This document shows positions 24,998-35,373 of a stretch of DNA of 64,000 nt, piece after piece. The translations under genes were made by a program, and so were the position numbers. The stretch is from positions 62,001-126,000 of the forward strand of contig NZ_JAMZNK010000004.1 of assembly GCF_027980145.1 (NCBI RefSeq), read 5' to 3'. Under the pieces are notes generated by a model, which saw nothing but the letters and a program-made list of their open reading frames with translations, ran no database searches and was not told the DNA's origin. The stretch's first letter is position 1. The number at the start of each line of letters is the position of its first letter. The stretch comes from Flavobacterium azizsancarii (lineage in GTDB: Bacteria; Bacteroidota; Bacteroidia; Flavobacteriales; Flavobacteriaceae).

Positions 24998-27142
24998 ATG
25001 AAAAAAATAGTTTTATTCTTAACCATGTGCTTAATGGCTTTTCCTGTAAAAGCTGATGAAGGAATGTGGTTTTTGATGTTTATCGAAAGATTGAACCATA
25101 GAGATATGGAAAAAATGGGCTTACAATTAACGTCCGAAGAAATTTACAGCATTAATCATCATAGTTTAAAAGATGCGATTGTACAATTTAATGGAGGTTG
25201 TACGGCAGAAATTGTTTCTAAAAATGGTTTAGTTTTAACAAATCACCACTGTGGATATGATGCTATTGCAGAACTTTCTTCGGCAGAACGAAATTATCTG
25301 AAAGATGGTTTCTGGGCAAAAGAGAAAAGTGCTGAGATGAAACCAAAATCATTATATGTTCGTTTCTTCGTTCGTATGGATGATGTTTCTAAAAGAATTT
25401 TATCTAAAGTAAATGATAAAATGACTGAGACTGAAAGAAACAAAATCATTCAGCAAGAAATAAGCCTGATCGAAAAAGAAAATAATGAAGGTGGAAAATA
25501 TACTGTCTCCGTTCGTCCTTTCTTTCAGGGAAATGAATATTATTATTTCGTTTATCAGGATTATACCGACGTTCGTTTAGTGGGAACACCGCCGGAAAGT
25601 GTTGGTAAATTTGGTGGAGACACTGATAACTGGGAATGGCCACGTCAAACCGGTGATTTTTCTATGTTTAGAGTATATGCTGATAAAGACGGAAATCCAG
25701 CAGCTTATTCTAAAGACAATGTGCCTTTGCAGCCTAAACATTACTTGCCTGTAAGTATTAAAGGTGTAAAAGAAAATGATTTTGCTATGATTTTAGGATA
25801 TCCGGGTAGAACAAACCGTTGGATGCCAGCTGGCGGAATCGAACAAAACATTAAATATGCATATCCTGCATGGGTTGAAGGTGCTAAAGCCGGAATGGAT
25901 GTAATGAAAAAGTACATGGACAAAGATGCAACAGTTCGTTTGCAATATGCGTCTAAATATGCTTCGACAGCAAACTATTGGAAAAACCGTCAGGGTATGA
26001 TTGATGCTTTAACAAAAGCAGGAACAGTTGATGTTAAGACGGCACAAGAAGATAAATTCTATGAGTGGGCAACTAAACCGGCCAATAAAGAGAAGTACGA
26101 AAATGTAATTCCAACTATTAATGATTATTACAGATCAACAAATCTAAAAGCGACTCACGATAATTACTTAATGCAACTTTTGCGTACTTCAGGTTATGCT
26201 GCAGGACCGGCAAATTTAGGAAATGCATTGATAGCTTATTATAATGAGAATGATGCTAAAAAAGCTGAGATGCTTCCTAAGATTAACACATTGATCGATA
26301 ACATTTACGGTGAATTTTATGCTCCGCTTGAAAAAGATATATTCGCAGCACAATTGAATTTATATACTTCAAAAGGTGCAGAATATGGTTTAGGTACGCA
26401 AATTACCAAAATGAAATCAGAGAATAATGGTAATTTTGCTGCTGATGTAGCAAAGGCAACTGAGATCAGTTACTTTACGACTAAAGAAAAAGTATTAGCA
26501 TTTATGGCTGATCCAAAACCATTGGCAATTGTACACGATCCTTTGTATATTATTTCTAATGATTTAATGACAAAATACCGTTCTAAAACTGATGATCAGT
26601 CAAAAGCTGATGACGGATTTGCAACTGCTTACCGCGAATTGGTTGAAGGTTTAAGAGAGTCAAAATTAAATACGATTCAATATCCGGATGCAAACTCTAC
26701 TTTGAGACTGACTTACGGAAAAGTTCGTGCTTTGCCTGCTGACCCTCGCAACGATGCGAAAATAAACAATTATACAACCATGGAAAGTATGGTAAAAAAG
26801 TATAAAGCAGGAGATCAGGAATTTGATTTGCCAAAACGTTTGTTAGAATTAAACAAGAAAAAAGATTACGGGCAATATGCTGACAAAGAAGGATATATGC
26901 CGGTAAATTTCCTTACAGACAATGATATTACAGGAGGGAATTCTGGTTCACCGGTTCTAAACGGAAAAGGAGAATTAATAGGTATTGCTTTTGACGGAAA
27001 CATCGAAGCTATGGCCGGAGATGTTATTTTTGATCCTAAATTACAAAGAACGATTAACGTAGATATTCGTTACGTACTTTGGATTATTGACAAATACGCA
27101 GGAGCTAAGAATATTATTGATGAGTTGACTATTGTAAAATAA
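24998..27142 (+). CDS. S46-family dipeptidyl-peptidase (DPP7/DPP11 type)
   Basis: A 714-residue secreted serine exopeptidase that removes dipeptides from the N-terminus of peptides. The signal peptide ends near residue 20 (VKADEGMWF; mature S46 enzymes begin with such a DEGMW segment). The catalytic His is in NHHCGYD (His83/84), and the catalytic Ser is Ser649 in GGNSGSP. Eighteen residues after Ser649 is Gly in FDGN, the position at which DPP11 has Arg for Asp/Glu substrates while DPP7 has Gly, so hydrophobic P1 specificity is more likely. Length is typical. The product dipeptides would be imported as a nitrogen source. A terminator follows, and a -7-like TATATTCG is at 24970-24977. Confidence 0.94.
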   Translation: MKKIVLFLTMCLMAFPVKADEGMWFLMFIERLNHRDMEKMGLQLTSEEIYSINHHSLKDAIVQFNGGCTAEIVSKNGLVLTNHHCGYDAIAELSSAERNYLKDGFWAKEKSAEMKPKSLYVRFFVRMDDVSKRILSKVNDKMTETERNKIIQQEISLIEKENNEGGKYTVSVRPFFQGNEYYYFVYQDYTDVRLVGTPPESVGKFGGDTDNWEWPRQTGDFSMFRVYADKDGNPAAYSKDNVPLQPKHYLPVSIKGVKENDFAMILGYPGRTNRWMPAGGIEQNIKYAYPAWVEGAKAGMDVMKKYMDKDATVRLQYASKYASTANYWKNRQGMIDALTKAGTVDVKTAQEDKFYEWATKPANKEKYENVIPTINDYYRSTNLKATHDNYLMQLLRTSGYAAGPANLGNALIAYYNENDAKKAEMLPKINTLIDNIYGEFYAPLEKDIFAAQLNLYTSKGAEYGLGTQITKMKSENNGNFAADVAKATEISYFTTKEKVLAFMADPKPLAIVHDPLYIISNDLMTKYRSKTDDQSKADDGFATAYRELVEGLRESKLNTIQYPDANSTLRLTYGKVRALPADPRNDAKINNYTTMESMVKKYKAGDQEFDLPKRLLELNKKKDYGQYADKEGYMPVNFLTDNDITGGNSGSPVLNGKGELIGIAFDGNIEAMAGDVIFDPKLQRTINVDIRYVLWIIDKYAGAKNIIDELTIVK

Positions 27143-27163
27143 TCTCAATTTATTTATAAAAGT

Positions 27164-27198
27164 AAACCCGATAGATTTTAGATCTGTCGGGTTTTTTT
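27164..27198 (+). terminator. Terminator of the S46 peptidase gene
   Basis: A 13-bp stem (27164-27176 with 27182-27194, one wobble) followed by a T-run, about 20 bases after the stop codon. Confidence 0.85.
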
Positions 27199-27302
27199 GT
27201 GCCTAAAATTAAGATATTCTCAACGTATGTGATTTCTCCTTGCGTCGAAATGAACAAAACGAAACGAAATAATGGTTCATTTTTGAATTTTATATACTGT
27301 TT

Positions 27303-30300
27303 TTAATTCACCTTTACCCGAATTCCTTTTGTATGACTTGCAAATTCTGGCGCATACATACTTTCAATAGTTGTAATTCCGTTTGAGAATTCACCACTGT
27401 TGTTTACCCTAATGACATATTCGATAACATAAGTTCCTTTGTTGACAGTATCAAAAAAGAAATGAGTTGCGGCATCTTTGGTACTCATATAATAACCCAG
27501 TCGATCTTTGTATTGATATTCTGAAAGTACATTGACAGGTTCAAAACACGAAGCTCTCATATCTTTCAGATGAACAAACTCCATATCTTCTTTAGATTTT
27601 ATAATTAATCTTACCGTAACTAAATCTCCAATTTTCAAAGGATTTTTAGTTGTTATTCTTTCTAATTCATTCCCTTTTAAAGTATTCATTTTAAGGTATA
27701 ATTCTTTTGAAACCGATAAAACTGCTCCCGAATTGGTTTTGATTTTATCCAAATCTTCAAAATACTGCCAATAAACTCCACCAAAACCAGGAACTTTCGA
27801 TTTATTCTGAATGCTCACAGAGGCCATTTCTTTTTTGATTTCATCCGCTTTCCAGTTCAGTTTAATATAACCTGTTTCAGCTTCTTTTTCGTTTTCGGCT
27901 AACTTTTTGGTTAGGATTTTTTCGTTTCCAATTTTAATGATAGTATTGTCTTTTACGGATAACCAATCATTTCCTTGCATCAATAAAGCATAAATAGCTT
28001 CAGTCGTAGATTTTGTGGTTGGCCAGTTTTTGCTTTGCTTGTTTTTTAATAACCAGACTTTCATTGCCTCTACAGATTTTGTGTCGTGATTCACTTCGGC
28101 GAAAGCCTCAATCAATAAAGCCTGAGTTTCTATAGGCGCTTGATACCAATACCAGCCTGCTTTGTTGGCAATCCAGTACATGCCCCAATCTTCGTTGTTT
28201 GAAGAGGTTTCTTTTAGGCTTTCTATTATTTTTTTAGCCGTTTCAATTTCTCCAAAACGGTTTAAAGTCAAAGCAGCCAATCCTTTTTCGTAAAGAGAAT
28301 ACTTTAACCAATCTTTTTTGGCTGTTTCCAAATACAATTTAGTTGCTTTTTTCAAAGTATCTGATAACGGATATTTTTCTAAATAAAAACTTCTGGTATA
28401 TAAAAAATGCAAATCAGAATAAGGATTATTCCAAATTAGTTTATCTGTTGTTTTTAAGTTTTTTGTCTGACCTTTATAGTATTCTAAGAATTTATTGTCC
28501 AGAAACGGAATTCCGGTTTTAGCAATTGCATCAATTTTATCCTCATTGTCTTTTGTTTTATTCAATTTCGATAGATGACCTAAACCAGCCAGAATATGTC
28601 TGGTAATATATTCGCTTTCATAGTTTCCTCCAAACCACGAAAAACCTCCTGATGGTAGTTGTTTTTGTTTCAGTTTTTCGAAAGTAGCTTCTTGAGAAGT
28701 TTTCATTTTTTCTAAATCAAATAAAAGTGCGAGATTATTTTTCTTTTCATCTTCGCTTTGAGCGTCATTTAACCAGGGAGTTTCTGCCAGAATGATCGAT
28801 TTTAATTCTTCGTTCTCTTCTAATTTTGAATTTGGTTTTCCGTTCTTTCTCCAGTCTTCAAAAACAGTTGCAATCTTCGGATTACTTGAAATGATTTCTG
28901 AAGCTAAAGCATTGGCATAAAAACGCGCAAAAGTCTGTTCGGCACATTCGTGTTCATATTCCATTAAATAAGGCAAAGACTGAATTGCAATCCATGAAGG
29001 ATTTGAAGTATATTCAAATGTTAGCTGATGATTTTTTAAAGTAGTAGAAGTGTTATTTTTTAAATTCTCAAACGTATATTCTTTAGTAGAATTTTCACGA
29101 ACCCAGATTGGGATACTTTCTGTAATCAATATATTATTGGTAAGTACAGGAAGTATATTTTCTTCTCCGTCAGAAAAATTACCTGATTTAGCCAGAATTT
29201 TATATTGCACACCTTGTAAACCATCAGGGATAGAGATTGTCCAAGTTGCGGTTGTATTTCCAAAAGCTCCAACAGTAAAGTTTCTAACGTTTTTTGTGTT
29301 CAGGATTTTGGTATCAATAGGTTGCATTGTTACAGCATCAAAAAACTGTAAAATCGCAATTCCTGTTTTTGCCTGATCAGTGATATTCGAAATTTTAGCA
29401 GAGATTGCAATTGTATCTTTTTCTCTAAAGAAACGTGGGAAATTCGGCAAAAGCATTAACTCTTTTTGAGTCACAACACTTTTCTCTAAAAGACCGGAAA
29501 CAGCCTTTTTATTATGCGCGAATAAACGAAGTTTCCAAGAAGTTAAAGCTTCCGGAGAAGTAAAATTGAAACTTACTTTTCCAGTTGCATCTGTTCTTAA
29601 ATTAGGATAAAAGAAGGCAGTTTCTGAAAGATTTTTTCTTGCTTTGACTTGTGTTAAGACTTCTAGGGCTTTTTTGGTTGTAATGATTATTACCCCGTTT
29701 GAGCCTTTGCTCCCGTACAATGCTTTGCCTTTATCTCCAGTTAGAAACTCTATGTCTAAAAGATCATCAGGATTTATTTTTTTGAAATTACTTTCAGAAG
29801 AGATTTCTCCATCAATTATATATAAAGTTGATTCATTGACAACCATTGAGGTTAAGCCGCTGACGATTTTTTTTCCAGGTATAAATTTGATTTTATTTGT
29901 TTGAAAATAGTATTCAGCATCATTTGTAGTTTCTGAAGCTTTGGCTACCACAGGTTTTACAAATCGAACACTGTCTACTTTGGGTATTGCCGCGGTATTA
30001 TAGACTTGATTATCTTCCTGAACTACCATAGCGGCAGCCCCAGCACCAACAGGAGAATCAACTGTTAAAACAGCATCAGGATCTCCTTTGATAGTTTCAG
30101 AACCTACTTTTTTGTCTTTAATTTCAGTTATAGAGTAATTAAGAGAATCACCATATCTACTATTGTAAAAGTCAAAACCAAACCAGTTTAATTTTGTTTC
30201 TTCTTTATAGAATTTATCTATAGACAGATCTTCATCTAAGTTTTCTAAAGAAGCGTTTATACTTTCAAAACCTAAACCAGATTTAAAATTGGAGGAGTTG

Positions 30301-33300
30301 TAATGGTAATTATTTATGTTTAAAATATTCCAATCTCTTATTGTAAACTGATCGAGAGAACTGTCATACATAGATGCCAACACTTCTGCTTCGGTTTTGG
30401 CATTGATTGATTTTAGTTTAAATGACCACTTTTCAGTACTTCCGGGTTCGATTTTATTTCTAAAACTCTCCACAGTGAATTCTAGTTTAGATTCTTCTGT
30501 TTTTAGTGGAACGTTTATTTCATCTTCAAAAATTTCGTTCTCAAAAATGCTTTGAAAACCCAAACGCATTGAATTTTCAAATTCATTTTTTAACGGAATT
30601 TTGATTGTGACTTCATTGTTTTGTAAATGATATGTGTTTTCAAAATAGGTTTGATTGCCATAATTTCCGTTTGTAATGATATAAAGATCCGGAATTACAG
30701 AAGATAGTTTGACTTCGACAAAACCATCTTTTTTAGGATTGCTATTAATTTGTTCTGCCGTAAATAATTTACTGGGATTAAACTTGTCTTTGCTTTGTTT
30801 GATTTCAAAAGTCGAAACAGATTCTATCGGAGTATTAAAAGTGTCTTTTGCTGAAAAAACAATTTTATAATTTCCGGATTTATAATTTGAAATAAAATCC
30901 AGCGCTATTTTTTTATCTTTTTCGGTATCTATTTTCTTTGAGAATAATAAAGTTTTGCTAGGTTTTTCGGTTTTAATTTCACGGATTTCATAAGGAAACA
31001 ATCTTTCAAAATCAGCTGTCGAAATGGTTTCGATTTCTGGTTTTGGCCAAACTTGTTCTTTGAATTTATTAGAAAATGGGCGTACGAAATATAATTTAAT
31101 TTCGCCTTTTGCTGCTAAAAACTCTCCGTTTAAATTGGTACTTGTAAGGGTGATTTCATTTTTGTTTTTAGTTTCAATACGACTTGGAATGCTTGCATTG
31201 ATAATCAAATCATGATAACCTACTTTTATGATGGTTTCTGAGGTGTGAGTTTCTCCATTGATATCTATAACATCAGCCGTTATTCTGTAATTAAAGATGG
31301 GTAATTGTTCTTTGATTGCATTTTTCGAAGGTTCGGCTTTAAATTCAATTACAAATTTCCCTGAAGCATCTGTTTTGGTTTCACCAGTTGCTATAGTTTC
31401 ATTTTGTTCCTGACCGTAATAATTTCTAAAATAACTTGTAAATCGATTCACAATATAAGTCACTTTTGCATCAGAAATATTGCTGCCTGCAAATGCTTTT
31501 GCAATTCCGTTTAGCTTAATAGACTGATTTACCTGAAAACTTTCTTTTTTAGGATCAAAATCTACTTTGAATTTTGGACGTTTGTATTCTTCAACTCTAA
31601 AATTAATTCCTGCGCTTTCAAGTATTACCGCTTTCCAGAAAGATTCATTTGGACTGTTTTTTATATCAAATTTTCCGTTTGTAGAATCTTCAGGTCTTAC
31701 AGCATAAATATTATAATTACCAGTTAAACCGCTTTTTGGCAAAACAAATTCGCCTGAAAATGAGCCAAATTCATTTGTAGTAACTTCAAATTCTTTAAAA
31801 TTCTGATAGTTAACATCTTTAATCATAATTTTAAAAGAAGTATTAGCAACGATGCTCGTTTTGTTTTCTTGCTTTTGAATTGCAATTCCTTTGTAGTAAA
31901 CAGTTTGCCCGGGACGGTAAATAGAACGATCCAAATAAAATTCGACTTTTGCTTTTAAAGTCTTGTATTCGTTTGTATTGTATCGCTCTGTATATCGAAT
32001 ATAATTTTGGAGTGGCAAAATGGTATCGTTCTCTAATGAAAACTCAGTATGATCATTATAAGAATGATTGATACGTCCAACATAGGATGCAAGGCCGTTT
32101 GTATCTGTTTTAAGTGTATAATAGGACGATTTTATAGACACATTTTCCAGAGGCTTTCCTGTTTTTCGATCCAAAACCTGAAAGTTTTCTTTACTATCTC
32201 CTTGAGATGCCAGAATACTTAAGTTTGAAACCGTTATAGTTTCAAACGTAGAAGCTTTTTTGTCTTTTAATCCGGAATCGCTTTCGAAATAAACTAAATA
32301 ACTTCCTGTTTCTAATTGCGGCAATAGAACTTCTGTGCTATAGTCAAAATAGTCATTTTTGTTTTGAAGTTTGTACTCGTTAGAGGCAATTGCACTTTGA
32401 TTTTTTATAATTATCTCAGTTAAACTATCTTGTTTGTAGAAAACTTGTGAGTCTGAGAATTTTTTTAGGGTTTTTTGATCTATTTTATAGAATGATATTT
32501 TTAAGTTATCAATATTTTTATAGTTGATAAAAGCTCTGGTATTCTCTTTTATATAACTGTATTTTTTAAGTCGAATGTCCAATGATTTAGAAATAACATT
32601 TTGTTTTTGCTGTAAGGCGGTTTGGGATTCATTCGTTTTATCATTGATCATTATAATATCGTCATACATTTTGACAGCGTCAATTTTATAATTCGGATGT
32701 AATTCTTTTGAAGCTTGGGAAAGTAGAAGTTCGGCCTTTTTTAGCAGAATTTTTTGAGTAAGAATTTTGTCTTTTGTCTGTTGTTGAAGATCATTTAAAT
32801 ACTTCGTTAAAGCTTCCGTAGATTCTGGTATGAAATCACTACAGAATGTAACTCGGTTAAATTGATTTTCTAAAGAAGGATTGCTTGATTCTAACTTTTG
32901 ATATAAAGCAATAACTTTTCTTAGGTTTTCATCTTTTATAAAACTTAAATCAAGTTTCAAAAATGCTTCCGAATTTCCTAAAAGTTCGTTTTTATGTACT
33001 GCTATTTCACTATTTTGAATTTGCCACCTTTGTATTTTTTCAGTAAAAAAACCGATGTTTTCTTTAACTAGATAATCATATAAGTTTTCCGTTTTTAATT
33101 TTTCTAAAGACAAAAAATCAAAAATAGCCTGATAATTTAAGAGTGGAGTATTTTTTAGAATTGATTCGTTTTCAAGTGTTTTTTCCATAACAGCAATAAC
33201 TTCCTTTTCAGATGTAAATTCTGTTGATGGACTTTGATAATCCTCAGATGAAGGAACTTCAACACTATCTGCTACGGCATATGCTGCTTCGTCTACAACT

Positions 33301-33677
33301 GCGGCAGCACTATCAACAACTGTGACAGCATCATCATAATTAGAATAATTATTTAAGCATTTTGCATACACCAAATTCAAAATTGCTTTAGACGGTATTG
33401 AAACCCTATTAATATCGGTTTTAAGATTGCTTAAGATTTTAGTTTTTGCATTTTCATCAACTACCTGTAAATATTTAGAGTGATAAAAAAAACATTTTAT
33501 CATTTGTACTTCATCTTTATTCGAAACAGCTTTTTTGTAGATTTTATATACTATCTCGTTAGCAGATTTTATTTTGCCTTCGTTTTCATAGGCAATAACC
33601 TTATTCCATTTCTTATCATTTTGTTGTGCAAATAATGCTGTTGAAAGCAAAAGGAAAACAAATAAAATATTTTTCAT
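27303..33677 (-). CDS. Alpha-2-macroglobulin family protein with embedded TonB-plug-like segment
   Basis: A 2124-residue secreted protein of the bacterial alpha-2-macroglobulin family, which traps proteases at the cell surface. Signal peptide at 1-18 (LLLSTALFAQ). The N-terminal half holds helical and macroglobulin-like beta domains (YRPGQTVYYKGIAIQ and GLTGNYNIYAVRPED are MG-type motifs). Residues about 1275-1340 resemble the SusC/RagA plug (LYIIDGE, INPDDLLDIEFL, LYGSKGSNGVIIITTKK). The A2M domain follows (NLRTDATGKVSFNFTSPEALTSWKLRLFAHN), then the thioester motif CAEQ at 1578-1581 in the alpha-helical TED domain, and a C-terminal receptor-binding-like domain. Cys1578 and Gln1581 are intact, so covalent trapping is possible. 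It stands alone on the minus strand, with no adjacent penicillin-binding protein gene, unlike many proteobacterial A2M loci. Confidence 0.9.
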   Translation of the reverse strand: MKNILFVFLLLSTALFAQQNDKKWNKVIAYENEGKIKSANEIVYKIYKKAVSNKDEVQMIKCFFYHSKYLQVVDENAKTKILSNLKTDINRVSIPSKAILNLVYAKCLNNYSNYDDAVTVVDSAAAVVDEAAYAVADSVEVPSSEDYQSPSTEFTSEKEVIAVMEKTLENESILKNTPLLNYQAIFDFLSLEKLKTENLYDYLVKENIGFFTEKIQRWQIQNSEIAVHKNELLGNSEAFLKLDLSFIKDENLRKVIALYQKLESSNPSLENQFNRVTFCSDFIPESTEALTKYLNDLQQQTKDKILTQKILLKKAELLLSQASKELHPNYKIDAVKMYDDIIMINDKTNESQTALQQKQNVISKSLDIRLKKYSYIKENTRAFINYKNIDNLKISFYKIDQKTLKKFSDSQVFYKQDSLTEIIIKNQSAIASNEYKLQNKNDYFDYSTEVLLPQLETGSYLVYFESDSGLKDKKASTFETITVSNLSILASQGDSKENFQVLDRKTGKPLENVSIKSSYYTLKTDTNGLASYVGRINHSYNDHTEFSLENDTILPLQNYIRYTERYNTNEYKTLKAKVEFYLDRSIYRPGQTVYYKGIAIQKQENKTSIVANTSFKIMIKDVNYQNFKEFEVTTNEFGSFSGEFVLPKSGLTGNYNIYAVRPEDSTNGKFDIKNSPNESFWKAVILESAGINFRVEEYKRPKFKVDFDPKKESFQVNQSIKLNGIAKAFAGSNISDAKVTYIVNRFTSYFRNYYGQEQNETIATGETKTDASGKFVIEFKAEPSKNAIKEQLPIFNYRITADVIDINGETHTSETIIKVGYHDLIINASIPSRIETKNKNEITLTSTNLNGEFLAAKGEIKLYFVRPFSNKFKEQVWPKPEIETISTADFERLFPYEIREIKTEKPSKTLLFSKKIDTEKDKKIALDFISNYKSGNYKIVFSAKDTFNTPIESVSTFEIKQSKDKFNPSKLFTAEQINSNPKKDGFVEVKLSSVIPDLYIITNGNYGNQTYFENTYHLQNNEVTIKIPLKNEFENSMRLGFQSIFENEIFEDEINVPLKTEESKLEFTVESFRNKIEPGSTEKWSFKLKSINAKTEAEVLASMYDSSLDQFTIRDWNILNINNYHYNSSNFKSGLGFESINASLENLDEDLSIDKFYKEETKLNWFGFDFYNSRYGDSLNYSITEIKDKKVGSETIKGDPDAVLTVDSPVGAGAAAMVVQEDNQVYNTAAIPKVDSVRFVKPVVAKASETTNDAEYYFQTNKIKFIPGKKIVSGLTSMVVNESTLYIIDGEISSESNFKKINPDDLLDIEFLTGDKGKALYGSKGSNGVIIITTKKALEVLTQVKARKNLSETAFFYPNLRTDATGKVSFNFTSPEALTSWKLRLFAHNKKAVSGLLEKSVVTQKELMLLPNFPRFFREKDTIAISAKISNITDQAKTGIAILQFFDAVTMQPIDTKILNTKNVRNFTVGAFGNTTATWTISIPDGLQGVQYKILAKSGNFSDGEENILPVLTNNILITESIPIWVRENSTKEYTFENLKNNTSTTLKNHQLTFEYTSNPSWIAIQSLPYLMEYEHECAEQTFARFYANALASEIISSNPKIATVFEDWRKNGKPNSKLEENEELKSIILAETPWLNDAQSEDEKKNNLALLFDLEKMKTSQEATFEKLKQKQLPSGGFSWFGGNYESEYITRHILAGLGHLSKLNKTKDNEDKIDAIAKTGIPFLDNKFLEYYKGQTKNLKTTDKLIWNNPYSDLHFLYTRSFYLEKYPLSDTLKKATKLYLETAKKDWLKYSLYEKGLAALTLNRFGEIETAKKIIESLKETSSNNEDWGMYWIANKAGWYWYQAPIETQALLIEAFAEVNHDTKSVEAMKVWLLKNKQSKNWPTTKSTTEAIYALLMQGNDWLSVKDNTIIKIGNEKILTKKLAENEKEAETGYIKLNWKADEIKKEMASVSIQNKSKVPGFGGVYWQYFEDLDKIKTNSGAVLSVSKELYLKMNTLKGNELERITTKNPLKIGDLVTVRLIIKSKEDMEFVHLKDMRASCFEPVNVLSEYQYKDRLGYYMSTKDAATHFFFDTVNKGTYVIEYVIRVNNSGEFSNGITTIESMYAPEFASHTKGIRVKVN

Positions 33678-33795
33678 AAATCAATTTTAATATATTGAGT
33701 GTTATTTTTTGATAAAGGTTGGGAAGCTTTAAAAATAAATTTCGTACAAATTACTAATTTATCTCTAAAACCAAATGAGACATTTTATATTTCCT

Positions 33796-33803
33796 TATTT
33801 TTG
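33796..33803 (+). promoter_or_regulatory. Promoter -7 element of mpl
   Basis: TATTTTTG matches TAnnTTTG, 78 bases before the mpl ATG. No TTG at standard distance was found. Confidence 0.4.
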
Positions 33804-33881
33804 AAAAATAATTAGCGGGTTTTATTAGTTATTTGCTATTTCGATTAACCGATTAAACAGTTTAACGATCAAACATTTTAA

Positions 33882-35237
33882 ATGAGAACACATTTCATCG
33901 CAATAGGCGGAAGTGCCATGCACAATTTAGCATTAGCATTACATAATAAAGGATATAAGGTAACGGGTAGTGATGATGCTATTTTTGAACCATCAAAATC
34001 AAGATTGGATAAAAAAGGAATTTTGCCTGTTGAATTAGGTTGGTTTCCTGAAAAAATAACTGCTGATATTGATGCAATAATTTTAGGAATGCACGCAAAA
34101 GCAGATAATCCTGAATTGTTGAAGGCGCAGGAATTGGGTTTGAAGATTTACTCTTATCCTGAATTTTTATACGAACAGTCTAAAAATAAAACACGCGTTG
34201 TAATTGGAGGTTCTCACGGAAAAACAACAATTACTTCGATGATTTTGCATGTTATGCATTATCATAATATCGAAGTCGATTATATGGTAGGAGCACAGCT
34301 GGAAGGTTTTGATACCATGGTACATCTTACCGAAGAAAATGATTTTATGGTTTTGGAAGGCGATGAGTATTTGTCTTCTCCGATAGACAGACGTCCTAAA
34401 TTTCATTTGTACCAACCTAATATTGCGTTAATTTCCGGAATTGCGTGGGACCATATTAATGTGTTTCCAACATATGAGAATTATGTGGAACAATTTGAAA
34501 TTTTCATTGCTAAAATTACAAATGGTGGAATCCTGGTTTATAACGAAGAAGATCCTGAAGTAAAACGTGTTACTGAGGCTGCTACAAACCCAATTCGTAA
34601 ATTGGCTTATACAACTCCAAAATATACTGTAAGCGATGGCGTAACTTTATTAGAAACTCCGGAAGGCGATATGCCAATCGAAGTTTTTGGGGCGCATAAT
34701 TTAAATAATCTTGCCGGAGCAAAATGGATTTGCCAAAATATGGGGGTTGACGAAGCTGATTTCTACGAAGCAATTGCCAGTTTTAAAGGAGCCTCTAAAC
34801 GACTAGAAAAAATAGCCGAAGGAAAAGGCAAAGTAGCTTATAAAGATTTCGCTCATTCGCCAAGTAAAGTAGCTGCAACAACAAAAGCAGTAAAAGAACA
34901 ATACCCAAACAGAACATTAGTATCTTGTTTAGAGTTGCATACTTATAGTAGCTTAAATGCTGAGTTCCTCAAAGAATATGAAGGAGCATTAGAATATGCA
35001 GATGTTGCGGTCGTCTTTTATTCTCCGGATGCCATAAAAATTAAACAATTAGAAGAAGTTACATACGATCAGATTGCAACGGCTTTTAATCGTAAAGATT
35101 TAATTATTTACACCAATCCAACTGAATTCAAGGAGTATTTATTCAATTTAAATCTTGATAATTCGGCTTTGTTATTGATGAGTTCCGGAAATTACGGAGG
35201 CTTAAACTTTGATGAAGTTAAAGAATTAGTTCTTTAG
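33882..35237 (+). CDS. mpl: Mpl-type UDP-N-acetylmuramate:tripeptide ligase
   Basis: A 451-residue Mur ligase family enzyme that joins L-Ala-gamma-D-Glu-meso-DAP peptide, recovered from old peptidoglycan, to UDP-MurNAc. The N-terminal Rossmann-like domain has HFIAIGGSAMHNLALAL (residues 4-20). The ATP-binding loop GGSHGKTT is near 108-115, with EGDEYLSS near 159-166 and the central IALISGIAWDHINVFP near 182-197. The C-terminal domain starts near 310 (KDFAHSPSKVAATTKAV). Length suits Mpl. It differs from MurC in GSAMHNLA where MurC has a GIGM.G pattern. The next locus is a broken radC. Confidence 0.92.
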   Translation: MRTHFIAIGGSAMHNLALALHNKGYKVTGSDDAIFEPSKSRLDKKGILPVELGWFPEKITADIDAIILGMHAKADNPELLKAQELGLKIYSYPEFLYEQSKNKTRVVIGGSHGKTTITSMILHVMHYHNIEVDYMVGAQLEGFDTMVHLTEENDFMVLEGDEYLSSPIDRRPKFHLYQPNIALISGIAWDHINVFPTYENYVEQFEIFIAKITNGGILVYNEEDPEVKRVTEAATNPIRKLAYTTPKYTVSDGVTLLETPEGDMPIEVFGAHNLNNLAGAKWICQNMGVDEADFYEAIASFKGASKRLEKIAEGKGKVAYKDFAHSPSKVAATTKAVKEQYPNRTLVSCLELHTYSSLNAEFLKEYEGALEYADVAVVFYSPDAIKIKQLEEVTYDQIATAFNRKDLIIYTNPTEFKEYLFNLNLDNSALLLMSSGNYGGLNFDEVKELVL

Positions 35238-35373
35238 AAAATTTGATAATTAAAAAATTTCTGAAATGCCAATTATAGTTTTGTGATTGGCATTTTTTTT
35301 TGAAATACTATTTTATTATTTATGAGTGATTTTTCTTATTTTTAGATATATTAGCCTTTTAGACTATAGAAAG

